Shown: piece by piece, positions 38,499 to 53,870 of the stretch
How the letters are laid out: every line of letters begins with the position of its first letter
How positions within the stretch are numbered: position 1 is the first letter of the stretch
Position numbers and translations under genes: made by a program
NCBI RefSeq assembly: GCF_041260155.1
Contig: NC_091933.1
Location: 38,419,293 to 38,483,292, forward strand
Source: Ptychodera flava
Lineage: Eukaryota; Hemichordata; Enteropneusta; Ptychoderidae
Reading direction: 5' to 3'
DNA length: 64,000 bases
Notes under the pieces: generated by a model
Databases searched by the model: none
What the model saw: only the letters and a program-made list of their open reading frames with translations
What the model was told of the DNA's origin: nothing

Positions 38499-41400
38499 CT
38501 ATTCATCCGTGGTGATCATGAGTTGTTTGCCCTTTGGATCATCAAACCTATCCATGGATGTGATGTTGAGTAGGAACACCAAGCCAAAGGACAGGATCAG
38601 TAAGAATAACAACACTGCCATCAGTACCATCCATATCTCTGCTGTGAAGTAGCCAACACAATCGTCCGCGCTGGAGAAGCCGTTCATTGTGATGTTGTAC
38701 GGCTGCACCTGTAATGCAGAATCAAGCAGTTTGGAGTCAAGTGATTGCTTCTGTTTCAAGTGTACACAATATTTCATATGTTGGGTTTTCTGAAACTCTC
38801 AAGCTCCTTTATATTCTTTGTCACTGACATCAACACAATGTTAATACGTGCACATCTCAATACTGCTGCACCTAACCAGTCTACATACTGACAAATTTGC
38901 CAGAGAATATCAATTTCACTTCCTTGATTTCAAAGTCCAAGGCTATCCATGGGCAGATAAACTCTACAGGATGATTTTTATGAGTCTTAAAGCAAAACCC
39001 ACTAAAAGTTTTGAATTTAAATTCAAAGAACTAAATACGACGCCAAAATTTCAAACTTAAAAATTGATAAAGTTTCTTGAATCAAAATAATTGTGTCGTG
39101 TAAAATACAACTAAATATAACATCTGATCTACAAAAATTTGTCAGTCAGAACACTGATGCATACCTGCAGTTTCACAAACTCAATGATGGCAGTTGTGTT
39201 CTCATCTTTGTCTTTATCTGGTGGGTTATCACAATGATAAGATTTGCCTATTGGTGCTCGTATGTACTCTGACGCTTGTTTGTCTGTCTTTCTAACAGTC
39301 ATGGAACCATTTGTGTACACATACTGGATCGTGAATAGGTCTGTTGTCCACATTTTCTTGTCGTTGTTGAAGATCATTCTGTGATGAGAGGCAAACAGAG
39401 TGAGACACAACAACAAATGACAACAAGATAATGTTGCTCTAAAAATAAAATGTAGGTGATCATCTTACAGGTGTATTAAGCAGGCATTAACCTGGGTTGC
39501 TAGCACTTTCCTCGAGATCTTGTACTTGCTTCAATCAATTCATTGGCAACTATAAATCAGCTGTTTCATTGTGGTGAACAATGATGACTATCCCTATAGG
39601 GCTCATGATATCTTATAACCATAATAAATTCTAATTAAAAGTTACAGCAAAGGCAATACATAATTTGAGGTTTCAACAATAAAATACATTCAACCAAAAT
39701 GTTGAACAAACAACTTCATTAAATCACATGCACATTCATTGAAAACTACATATTCTTTCAGCTGAATGCGGCCTCATATTAACCTCTTCATTTTCAATTC
39801 CCAGCAACTGGGTCCAAATGACAATGAGTTTGGGCTACACAATGGTGGTAAAAGGGCTGATTAAACTATAGACTTGAAGGAAATGGATAACAAATCTTTC
39901 ACTTGTAAAATATCAAACCTCTTGTGGACTGAAAACTAATGGAGTTGTATTCGTATTATATAAATTGGGATGCTGTATCCTTGAATAGGTGTGTACGTGC
40001 GTGTGCTTGTGCATGTATTGTCTACTCCATAAAGTCTGAATAGTCACTTACTTCATGGTCAAGTTCAGGCTGATGCTATCCCCTTCAGAGTACTCGAATA
40101 CTACTGACAACCTAGTGAATAAGGAACGTTGATAACATTGCTTTTTTGTCTTAAAAGTATCAAATATCTGCACTACCGATGATGGATATATGTGACAGAA
40201 TAGGGTCTAAGAGTAAAAAGTGAAAACTCTGTGCCGTTACCCATAAAATAAACTCATCATTTCATGACTGGATCACACTGTGAAATTGATGTAGACTCAG
40301 TCATAGTGGCGGAGCCAATCACTTGCATCTGTGGAAAGGCCACACTGAATGGTGTGTGCTTGTAACTACCAGGTGACGAACATTTTGTGTCGGTGCATAA
40401 TTTGGCATGTCACCCAGGTGAAGGCAAGGAAGAAGCATGCATCCTATCTTGTACCAAAACAGTCTATCTAACGGCTTCCTCTGTTATGTCATGTACATCA
40501 ATGATAAATGGGCAATTACACAGTCAATGCAACGTATAGCATTGCCAAGTTGACACAACATGAAATAGCACTGATGGCCCTGGTAGTAGATTCTGCTATG
40601 TTAAACCTTTCCTCTTTCAGAGCACTTACGTTCTATTCTCTTCAGAGCAATCGACATCAGTGATAAACGGAAGATCAGTCAGATCAATGTGTACATGGAT
40701 ATTCTGATTGGTGTCATTCATCACAAAGCTCATCTTGCTGGCAAACAGCAGAACACACGATGCATTTATGAAAATGTACGTAGAGTTGGAGCTGGCTGCC
40801 ACATGTCCATGCGAAGCTTCACGACGAACTCGCTTCAAAGTGTCCACAGCTTTTGCCTACAGTGAGAGAAAAAATGCGCAATTGCTCCACTTTTCAACCT
40901 ATTGATGATAACCAGATAAGAAATTTGACCTCTGGGAATAATGTCTGGCATGGTAAATGTCTTCTATTGATTCCATTTTCAAAATAAAAGTCACGAACAA
41001 CCTGATCATCTCTCCAGTTATAGATTCCCACAAACACCATGGCCAAGACAAAACAGAACATAATCAGTTATCCTGAAAAAAGCTGCAAATAGTCAATACA
41101 ATTATTCCTCTAAAATACCACAAAGAGACTACACACTGTGCTTCTAAAATGAAATTCAAAAGTTACCTTTTCTGCTTTAGCAGATGTCAGTATCATGGTG
41201 TATGATTCCTTCAAGGATTGGAAGAAGCGACTAACTTGACCAAGCACTTGGTCATTGTCAGAAAGTTTTTCTCTCTTTGATTTGCCCTCACTGCAATAAA
41301 AACAGAGTATAAAATAAGTTTGAGGGACCTTGGTTTTGGCAGATGGTTGGGTGTGGATACATCAATACTACTTTGTGCTGTGGTCATTCTTTTCTGCAAA

Positions 41401-44400
41401 TTTACTGGTGAATATTCTCTTCACAGTTGTGATATCTGGGCATTCACTTGAACAAACATGTAGGAAACCATTCTTGAGTGGTGAGTTGTTGTAACTACAT
41501 TTATTGAAAACAAATTCATTTACGAGTAACCTCAGCGGGTGAAATTGACTGAGTTCATGGAGCTACAGTACCTACAGCGGAGGCGACTGGAAACTGGACA
41601 CCCAATTTGCAAATTACCCAGCTGTATTGCTGGCCATATAGTGAATTCACTTGGTAATTAGCGAGCGACTTTGGTAACTTGTCAGGGATATCGTTTTTCA
41701 TTTCAGTCAGGTGCAGACACTTTGTGCAAGCAGGGGGTATGTTGCCATAAAGCTTATCTGGGTTTGTATAATTCAGTGTAGGGGTGGCTGCTTGTTGCTT
41801 CATGGGATTCAAAATGAATACAGATAATAATAATATCTGGAATAATATTGTACAGTGGAGCCAAAGTAAACCACTCAATAAAAATATTTCATCAAGCTAC
41901 ATTTGGTCTCATTTACTGCTCTCTGAATTTCAACAAAATCTCCATCATGTTCATGAACTGCAAGTGTTGTGTTATGAATGAGTGGTTTCTTCCATATAGA
42001 AGAGCCAATGATTGGATATGACTTTTTGGCGGCAAAACTCCAGAGGCCGATGATCAGTCAAAACAATGTGTCCCGCGCAGACAGTGTATCTGGGGAAATT
42101 GAAAACAGCTGCACTGTAGACAGTCTGTCTGGGGAACAGCTGCACTGATCTTCATATATTAAACTATACAAGACACTGTGATAAGGTCAAAATATGTACA
42201 AGAAATTTTGTTTGGCCTGCAGAGGATAAATTACAGTGACACCAGTTTTTTTCCTATGATTATGGTATAGGTAGGACAAATAAGTTGTCTGAATAAGACT
42301 AGTGCATGGACCGGTGCGAGGTTATGTTATCTCAATCTTCACCACAGAGTGCCAATCATAAACTCTCATTTATAACCCTTGGAAGAGCTGGTTTTTCATT
42401 TGTACAAGCAGAATTTCTGACTGCATCAAGTTGGCTTAATCAACAGTAAAGTGGCCTCCAAATATGCAGTGTCTCTACAGTTCAAAGTTACATGTATTAG
42501 CCGAAATGATCACTTCTCCTGGACCTCACTTTAATAACTCGTTTTGGTTGTTTGGGTGTAAACTGAAACCACGAATGAGGCCAGACAAAGTGTCTCCACA
42601 TGACTACACCCCACTCAGAAGCGAACCCAACCAGCTGCACTATTTGGACGAAACCACTCATTTACAACACGTGAAATCGACACAAACAAAAAGAATTTTA
42701 TTGAAATTCAGAGAGCAGTAAATGAGACCATAAGTGTAGATTGAAAAATTATCTTTATTTTAGTGGTGTAGTGTATTATATCCCCATTATATCAACACAA
42801 ATATCATAATTATCTTTATTCATTTTGAATCCCATGAAGCAACAAGCAGCCACCCCTATACTGAATTATACAAACCCAGATAAGCTTTGTGGCAACCCCC
42901 TGCTTGCACAAAGTGTCTGCAGCTGACTGAAATGTAAAACGATATCGCTGACAAGTTACCAAAGTCGCTCGCTAATTACCAAGTGAATTCACTATATGGC
43001 CAGCAATACAGCTGGGTAATTTGCAAATTAGGTGTCCCATTTCCAGTCGCCTCCGCTGTAAAATTCACTCTGACATGATTTTCTTCTCATTCAAATAATG
43101 TGGATATTGAAGGGACACCTTTCTGTCAAAGGTTGAAATACTTACTCTTGAGGCGTAACGACAGGAAGGATGATGAGATTGGTTTTGCCGTTAAGCAGTT
43201 TTAAGTCCTTCAGATCATCTGGTGACTTGAGGTATTCAACTTGACCATTGACGTGTGACTGCAGATATCCTATCAGATTATCATCCTCCTCACCGACATC
43301 AACCGCTGGCAGGGTTAGAGATGAAGCAGATGAATCCAAGGAGTCCTGACAAAAGTTTTAACAACAAACATTTAAACATTGGTGACATCGATAAATGCTT
43401 TAAGAACTATGGATCAAAATTTTCTGAGGAAATTATCACATAAATGACAGGTCTCTAACAATAATAAATACCAAAATCACCAGTCCACCCTATTATAACT
43501 ATGTTTGTCAGTTTGAAATTACAGAATCATGCATGTTAAAGGCCAGGGACTTGATCCCCAGGATCAAGTTTGTTTTAGTCTATAAGAGGATTATGGAGTG
43601 CCATAGCCTTTTGTTTTCCATAGAAATTGTAATCTAATAAGTAGATTTCCCTGCAAGATAATCTCACGCCAGCACAGGTCTTAAACTCTTCACTAGAATT
43701 ACATGTATTTTCACTTGTGACTGCCGACTTGTAGGCGTAATTACAGAAACATGGATCCTTTCTGATGTCGAATGATTTAAACAGGTTGTTTGCTAAGGTT
43801 TGGTTACATATTTTAATATTTTGTAAAGCCCTGTACAATCTCTGTTGTCCCTTCACAGGATTGGAATGACATGATAGGGGTAAACCCATGTAACATGACT
43901 GGGAAACCATGGTCAAATGTACCTGATACCTGCTACATTTTACAACTTACCTTGAGGTGCTTGAATGCATTCTGAGTATTATCCTCACTGTAGACATCCC
44001 CATAAAGGGTAAAATCTTCCATTGACAACTGTGAAATAAATCACCAGGTAGAATATTCAACAGACTGTTGGGTGTACCAATGGTAATGGTAGTTATGTAC
44101 AAGAGACTGCATTATCAACAACAGAGAGACTGACGTCTTGGAGAAATCAATGTTTGCTGGCCAACTTCTCCCAGTAAAATGAAATATGCACAGATCAGCT
44201 TTAGCTGTATTCACTCACCTTATCTTGCATCAATAAGACAATGTTTTGTGGAGTGTTCACAAAGTGATTGAGATAATGGCTTTGTAGCCCAGCTGCTGTC
44301 ACCGTGTGGCCTGCTGGTACACCTGACAGACTTGACAATGAACTGAAAGGAAACAAAGGACAGAAAGCAAGTTGATCAGTTTGCCTGTTGGTACAATGAC

Positions 44401-45677
44401 ACTAATAATAGGATGAACCTAAAAAGTTCATAGAAATCATATTCATGAGCTTGTCTGAGTACATGATCAAAATTACGAAATTACAAATAAAAAAAATTTC
44501 TCAGTTTTTACAGAAGCACAATGTTATGGCATATTATTGATATGATTTGGTGAAATAGGAAAATAATAATATGTATGCACATAACTCAATGAAAGAACAC
44601 TATTAATTGAGCACTTCCCTCTGTTGATACATATTGGCTAATCAATTTTTTATGGAAATCTATTGTACATGAGAATCATTTTATCATGATTCTCAATCTG
44701 ATACCCTTATTGCCAACCATTCACTATTACGGTATTCTAAACACCTAAATCCAAATTCATTGTTTTCACATTTTCCAAAATAAGGAGTATACCAAATATT
44801 TAAAAATAATTACTGACTTTACCAAATTTGCCTTTTATTTTTGAATATGGTCTGTAAAAAGTATAAAGGCCCTTCTTCTTAGAGTCTTGTTACAGGCGTG
44901 TATATTTTATATTTGGCTATATCATAATTAATGGTAATTTACATACTGCACGACCGTATATCAAATTGTCATGGAGGTATTATCAAAAGGGCCACAGAGA
45001 CTTCTTGAATTAAATATTCCACCAAACTGCGACATAGATGCTGTAATATTCTACGATATATTTGAACAATTCATGTATTCGTTGCCATACATCTTTCACT
45101 CATGATTTGGAACCGGTTGAAACGACATTGTAAATTCCTCGATGACCAAAATGCACCTTCAGACACATTATGAGAGGTAATACATTAACAAAACATGCTA
45201 AATATAGCCACCCTCATATTTCACAAACGGATTAATTGTAATAATTTCCTTTATATGATAATAGTACTACAGTGATAAATGCGACAAACTGTATGGAAGA
45301 GATACTTTCTTATGAAATCAAACAAGTTGGCAAGAAGAAGCTAGTATTACAAAATATATATGTACATGGCTTGAGAAAAGGACACTATCGACCCCTGCCA
45401 GAGTGAACTTCGACCAAAGTCACTTCTACTACATAGTACATACCACTACCAGCATCTTACAGGCTACGGCCCGTACGGGCCCAACCCTTCTGTAGATGTT
45501 GAAACACTTCCTCAGTCCTATAGTAAAATATAAGACGAAAGGGAAATTTGCATGAACTTACTCTCTGTTAGACCATGCTATAACTGGAGTACGTCCCTCT
45601 GCTGAACAGAGCGTCACAACGAAAGATAAAACCAGGAAAACCGCAGACATCATCTTCGAAGTCCTCACTGCAGCCAT
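38499..45677 (-). CDS. ATP6AP1: V-type proton ATPase accessory subunit S1 (Ac45)
   Basis: This type I membrane protein helps assemble and target the V-ATPase that acidifies lysosomes and secretory organelles. Nine exons on the minus strand: 45677-45562, 44342-44219, 44028-43951, 43345-43146, 41290-41167, 40856-40630, 40111-40052, 39378-39165 and 38708-38499; total 1,353 bases, 450 residues, close to the human protein. A signal peptide (SAVFLVLSFVVTLCSA) opens it. KRVRR at about residues 222-226 is a furin-type site, expected for Ac45. One membrane helix at about 406-429 precedes the cytosolic tail DRFDDPKGKQL, close to the vertebrate tail. I chose ATG 45677 because the signal peptide follows it; an in-frame ATG lies at 45743. 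Intron 4 carries a foldback element. Confidence 0.93.
39779..39862 (-). repeat. CCCTTTCACC-family repeat, copy 3
   Basis: On the minus strand it reads CCCTTTTACCACCATTGTG, then GCCCAAACTCATTGTCATTT and GGACCCAGTTGC, parallel to the copy at 63557. It lies in an ATP6AP1 intron. Confidence 0.5.
41555..41878 (-). pseudogene. Gene-like fragment in the left arm of the foldback element
   Basis: The minus strand of the left arm is open for 107 codons. It starts with a hydrophobic segment (LLWLHCTILFQILLLSVFI) like a signal anchor, followed by a hydrophilic part with two cysteines close together (ACTKC). The matching frame in the right arm is broken. I do not recognise the family. It may be a captured exon of a type II membrane protein, or chance. 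Confidence 0.3.
41573..43060. mobile_element. Foldback DNA transposon-like element in ATP6AP1 intron 4
   Basis: Two inverted arms, 41573 to about 42000 and about 42640 to 43060, face each other across some 600 bp of unique DNA. The outer 250 bp match closely (only a few changes and small gaps); the inner part is more diverged. The tips are TA CAGCGGAGGCGACTGG and its inverse, so a TA target duplication is possible, as in Tc1/mariner-type elements. No transposase was recognised in the centre. Confidence 0.75.
43575..43916 (-). other. Unassigned cysteine-rich open frame in ATP6AP1 intron 3
   Basis: A 113-codon frame from ATG to stop on the same strand as ATP6AP1, lying between exons 3 and 4. 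It has ten cysteines (for example KDPCFCNYAYKSAV and FKTCAGVRLSCREIY). It does not fit the ATP6AP1 frame. I do not recognise it; it could be a nested gene remnant or chance. Confidence 0.25.
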
Positions 45678-45699
45678 GATTAAATGGTCATATGATTGA

Positions 45700-45707
45700 T
45701 CATGTGA
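45700..45707 (-). promoter_or_regulatory. M-box/CLEAR-like E-box near ATP6AP1 start
   Basis: TCATGTGA (TCACATGA on the gene strand) lies 23 bases upstream of the ATP6AP1 ATG. MiT/TFE factors (TFEB, MITF) bind TCATGTG and CACGTG boxes near lysosomal and V-ATPase genes. Function here is inferred. Confidence 0.4.
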
Positions 45708-45872
45708 CCTCGATGAGAGCAATAACAGAGCGCCCTCATTCATGTTTAAATATAAATATCATTCTAATTTTTTTTATGTGGCAAGATAATTCATCATCAA
45801 GTAAAGTCACTGACACATTTCTTGCTGGGGATGGTCAGTAATAAAAGCTTCATTTGGTATTTTGCTTAATTT

Positions 45873-45880
45873 TCACGTGT
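45873..45880. promoter_or_regulatory. CACGTG E-box, CLEAR-like
   Basis: TCACGTGT with core CACGTG at 45874-45879, about 200 bp upstream of ATP6AP1 and 112 bp upstream of the RPS23 ATG. It fits the core of the CLEAR element of lysosomal genes. Confidence 0.4.
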
Positions 45881-45971
45881 GAAGACATCGTTTGCCCTTA
45901 CGCCCTCACACGGCAGATTTTGTTTCATTGAAGGTACGTTACTCACGTTCTATCCAAATCTCGTTCTTTTG

Positions 45972-45978
45972 CTTTTTC
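45972..45978 (+). promoter_or_regulatory. Candidate 5' TOP start of RPS23
   Basis: CTTTTTC lies 13 bases before the RPS23 ATG. Ribosomal protein mRNAs start at a C within such a pyrimidine tract, which puts them under mTOR control. An alternative tract (CTCGTTCTTTT) begins at 45960. Confidence 0.45.
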
Positions 45979-45990
45979 GTCGCGGACATT

Positions 45991-50185
<4,195 letters not shown>

Positions 50186-51580
50186 TTTGTCAGAACTGTT
50201 GTGATATGTATTGAGAGATCTAATGTCAGTGTTTTCGCATTAAACACAGTTTTACAACAGAGAATTTGTGTCTTCATTTATTGGCATACATTGTCTGCTG
50301 TGATAATGTTGCATTCTGTCTTCTCAAAAACCAGTGAGATATCAGTAATGATACTTTTTGTTCATAATTGACCACAACACTTATTTGATAACAATGTATA
50401 TGGATATAATACATCAGAAATCTTAACAATGATCTGCAGTGGATTGTACCCTTCACAGATTTGATGTGTAAAATAAGATTCAGCACGCATGAATTTTTTG
50501 TAGCGACAAAATTCATGTGTACATTCCCCAATGGTCAAAATGGCACAGTTGGTTTGTTGACTGAAGCAATAAACATTTCTGTTCATGCCTGAAAGATGCT
50601 GTGCTACTGAAAAAGATTACAAATACAACTCATTCTTGCGAGCCAGAGCATAATTTCCGCTCTGCTGACCTACACAAAAATCTTAACGGGTAGCGCGAAG
50701 CTGTTGCCGTAAAAAGACGCATGGTTTATGACGAAGATCCAACTATGCAAATTTAGGCCTCCAGAGTTTAGTAGAATTGAGTGTATTTCATACATAGTGT
50801 TGAGACACATTGCAAGATATTTAGGGAGTGTAAATGTAGCTCAGTAAGGGATGCATGTTCTGATATTCCTTTAAGGACATACATTTTCTACAGCAAGAGA
50901 TTTTTCACCAAGGTGCTTTTATGACCACTTATCTTAGTCAATGGAGCAACATCTTTCCACTGAGACATCCAGCAGGTCAAATCTGCTAGTGAAATGACAC
51001 CCTTGTCTAACGACTGACCAAACCGTAGCACTTCAAATGAACCAGCAGATATTAGGCCAAACAGAATTGACTCAACTGTAGGTGACTGCATGTCTGCAGT
51101 TGAGAGCAAGGCAACCACCCATACCATCAACTAAGACATGAGGAAAACTAGTTCAATGCAGGTAATGAAATGGTGATTATCCAATACACTTCTTCCTACA
51201 AGATTCTCCAGCTGATAGTACAGATATATCGGGTTTCTCATTGTATGGCGAAGTATTGAAATCAATGACAGCACACTATTATTTTTGCAAGAAATACTTT
51301 AATTGTCAATGTATTAAATGGCACTTTGTGCATTCACACAATTATGAGTTTAAAAAATGTTGGTACACTCTGCCTTTTAATGCATAGAGACAGTTTGATC
51401 ATAATGTGTTATTGCAAAACAGTAAAAATATGGGTACTTGAGAGTTTCTGAAATAAAATGCAATTGTTCCTAATAGGATGATAGTTATACAAAGACCAGA
51501 AGTTAAGGTACTACTGATTTCTAAACATGCCAATTTATCTGTAAAGATGTGTAACAGCATATAGAGGCAGTTAACCATTG
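50186..51580. other. Intergenic region between RPS23 and TRMU
   Basis: The genes converge here. Near the left is an RPS23 poly(A) signal; on the minus strand ATTAAA at 51304-51299 could serve TRMU, about 280 bases past its stop. I see no gene; an 80-codon minus-strand frame at 50888-51130 has no recognisable feature. Confidence 0.6.
50239..50244 (+). terminator. Candidate RPS23 poly(A) signal
   Basis: ATTAAA lies 54 bases after the RPS23 stop codon, a normal distance for the short 3' UTR of a ribosomal protein mRNA. Confidence 0.6.
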
Positions 51581-52786
51581 TTACTTGGTTACGTTGATGC
51601 TGTAATCTTCAGTGCATGATTCTGGAACAAGCTTGTCCAATTCATACAGAGAAGGGCCTAGGGAAGTAATTCTAGCTCCACCAAGGCACTCCTCACCCTG
51701 GTATAACACTGCAAACTGTCCTGGTGTGACTGCCCTCAACGGCTCAGCCAGGGAAATGATTCCCTGCTTCTTCTCGTTGAGTGTCACTGTACATTTCACT
51801 AATGGATGTACATGGATGTGTTGAAAGCGAAACATACACTGCATTTTATTTTCATAAATCAATTTTTCTGGAACCCTGTGTATCCAGTGCAATGGCCCTG
51901 TTACCATTGTCAAACAGAATAGTGAAGGATGGTAGGTGTTTGGTGCAACGCATACAGTTTGGGCATCTGCATCTTTTCCAGCCACAAACCATGCATGCTT
52001 CTGGCCACTTATGTTTGCCCTTTGACCTATCGTGAACAGATGACAACCATTATGCTGTCCAACAACTTTCCCATCTTCAACAGATATGAAATACCCAGGA
52101 TTTGGCTCGACATATTCCTGGATAAACCTCTGAAATTTGCGATTCCCGATGAAACAGATTCCCATGCTCTCCTTCCTTTTCACAATCTTTTCCAGCCCAG
52201 CACTCATGGCGATGTCTCTAACCTCTGCCTTTGTAAGGTCACCAAGAGGGAACAGTGTCTTCTGCAGTGCTTTCTGGGAAATTTGTGACAGGAAAAAAGT
52301 CTGATCCTTAAGCGGATCTTTGCCTTTGAGCAATTTGACACCATTGTTGGCAACAGCATCTCGTTGGTACAAAATGTCATCCCCAACGTCAGTCCTGGCA
52401 TAGTGTCCTGTTGCCAAGGCATCAGCTTGGAACTCCTCCACAGCATAGTTCAAAAATTTGTCAAACTTGATGTGTTTGTTGCACAGGATATCTGGATTTG
52501 GAGTTGTCCCAGTCTGGTATTCTCTGAGGAAATTTGCAAAGACATCATGCCAGTAGTCCTGCACAAAATTCACATGATAAAGTGGGATGTGCAGTTTGTC
52601 ACACACATACTTGGCATCCTCAAAATCTACATCTGATTGGCAGACTCCGGTCTCATCCAACGAATCCCAGTTCTTCATGAACAGGCCGGTGACCCTGTGA
52701 CCTTGTCTTTTCAACAGAAATGCTGCCACACTGCTGTCAACACCACCTGACATACCACAGACAATGTGCCGCAGTCTTTTTGCCAT
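51581..52786 (-). CDS. TRMU: Mitochondrial tRNA-specific 2-thiouridylase 1
   Basis: TRMU (MnmA family) puts sulfur on U34 of mitochondrial tRNAs for Lys, Glu and Gln. The frame codes 401 residues. The ATP-pyrophosphatase loop is SGGVDSSVA at residues 13-21. The two catalytic cysteines are present: C102 in NPDILCNKHIKF and C211 in SMGICFIGNR. ATGHYAR, KDQTFFLSQ and FTIGQRANI are further family marks. The C-terminal barrel ends with GQFAVLYQGEECLGGARI. I chose ATG 52786 because MAKRLRHIVCGMSGG lines up with the human start, and a splice acceptor (TTTTGTGTAG) lies 5 bases before it; the longer frame upstream is intron. The whole coding region is one exon, unlike its neighbours. Confidence 0.95.
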   Translation of the reverse strand: MAKRLRHIVCGMSGGVDSSVAAFLLKRQGHRVTGLFMKNWDSLDETGVCQSDVDFEDAKYVCDKLHIPLYHVNFVQDYWHDVFANFLREYQTGTTPNPDILCNKHIKFDKFLNYAVEEFQADALATGHYARTDVGDDILYQRDAVANNGVKLLKGKDPLKDQTFFLSQISQKALQKTLFPLGDLTKAEVRDIAMSAGLEKIVKRKESMGICFIGNRKFQRFIQEYVEPNPGYFISVEDGKVVGQHNGCHLFTIGQRANISGQKHAWFVAGKDADAQTVCVAPNTYHPSLFCLTMVTGPLHWIHRVPEKLIYENKMQCMFRFQHIHVHPLVKCTVTLNEKKQGIISLAEPLRAVTPGQFAVLYQGEECLGGARITSLGPSLYELDKLVPESCTEDYSINVTK

Positions 52787-53044
52787 TACTCCTACACAAA
52801 AGATAATAACAAATAAAATCAGCTGGTTAGCTTGGCACCAAAAGTGCAACAACATCTTATAATTTGTGTCTGTTTATCTATTAATCTGTTGTTTGAATAT
52901 GTTATTTTCATTTTTAAACACAACTTCCTGTTCTGTCATTTCAAAGGAAGAAAAGATAATCTGCAATGGGATTGTTTGCGAATGGCATCATTGTATTCAC
53001 ATGCCAAAACATGTGTGTGTATGTACCGTGAATTGCCATGAGGA

Positions 53045-53046
<2 letters not shown>

Positions 53047-53120
<74 letters not shown>

Positions 53121-53165
53121 GACATCTTAAAATATATGATATATATATGAGGGCATCTTAAAATA

Positions 53166-53231
<66 letters not shown>
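53047..53231. repeat. (TC)n and (TA)n microsatellites
   Basis: (TC)n runs from 53047 to about 53085, followed by (TA)n to 53117. After a short duplicated GAGGACATCTTAAAATAT motif another (TA)n fills about 53169-53231. It lies in the presumed TRMU leader intron. Confidence 0.9.
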
Positions 53232-53234
<3 letters not shown>

Positions 53235-53619
53235 CACTGATGATGCATTATTCCATTTTGTTGTTGTTGTTATGTGGTTATATGATATCCTTCCTTTGAG
53301 GAGGCGGACCCTCCATCAAGGTAATAGTGTTCTGGTCGTCTGTATCTATTAAACGTGTACGTAGAACATGTCAATCAAATATAAAACGTCAAGAAATTAG
53401 TTCAATCATAGAAGTACGTCCACGCTTCAATAGAAGATACTAGATTAGTTCTTGTCTGAGGGTTCACACTGACACTAACTTTGGTAGAATGTAATAATAT
53501 GTTCTTCTTTGATTTGCTGTGCTGTATATAGCATAATTTCACGGCAAATCTAGTCATTTCGTAAACAGATCTTCCGCTCCACAATATCTATGGATATGGT
53601 TTACATCCATGGTTTAATA

Positions 53620-53659
53620 CTTTTATCACAGTCCCTCTATAGGGACTGTGCTTTTATCA
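53620..53659. mobile_element. Tiny hAT-like remnant with target duplication
   Basis: A 22-bp palindrome (CAGTCCCTCTATAGGGACTG plus TG) is flanked by direct copies of CTTTTATCA at 53620-53628 and 53651-53659. A near 8-bp duplication and ends starting CAG fit a hAT-type element collapsed to its tips. Confidence 0.45.
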
Positions 53660-53780
53660 TGGCTTCGCGAAGCGGCGATCGAAGCGCTAGGCTGTCCACA
53701 TACGATGTGATACTGTAGGAAGGTAATGTTCGGGCTGAAAACAGCTCATTACAAACCCTTTCTGATTCAAAGATCCATAC

Positions 53781-53870
53781 CTTGATCAGTTTGAGAACCG
53801 TAGTCGAGGTTGCACCGGCAGACACTGTTTCGTTCTGTGGGCGAGCTGATGAGCCACACACCTTCCGCAT
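53781..53870 (-). other. Candidate TRMU leader exon with short upstream frame
   Basis: On the minus strand a 30-codon frame from ATG 53870 (MRKVCGSSARPQNETV...) runs to a donor AAG|GTATGG at 53781. Spliced to the acceptor at 52792 it would read one more codon and stop at TAA, which overlaps the TRMU ATG (TAATG). This predicts an untranslated leader with an upstream frame; it is not a targeting peptide in frame with TRMU. Confidence 0.35.

Larger units (their letters stand above)
45678..45990. promoter_or_regulatory. Divergent promoter region of ATP6AP1 and RPS23
   Basis: Only 313 bp separate the two start codons, which point away from each other. No TATA box is evident near RPS23. E-box motifs and a TOP-like pyrimidine tract lie inside it. 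Confidence 0.7.

Noticed and set aside
50888-51130. An 80-codon minus-strand frame between RPS23 and TRMU.
   Set aside because: No recognisable domain, splice signal or promoter; too short to call in this context.
52787-52855. N-terminal extension of TRMU (hydrophobic, could look like a mitochondrial presequence).
   Set aside because: A splice acceptor lies 5 bases before the family-consistent ATG, so the extension is intronic; the candidate leader exon also runs into a stop in this frame.
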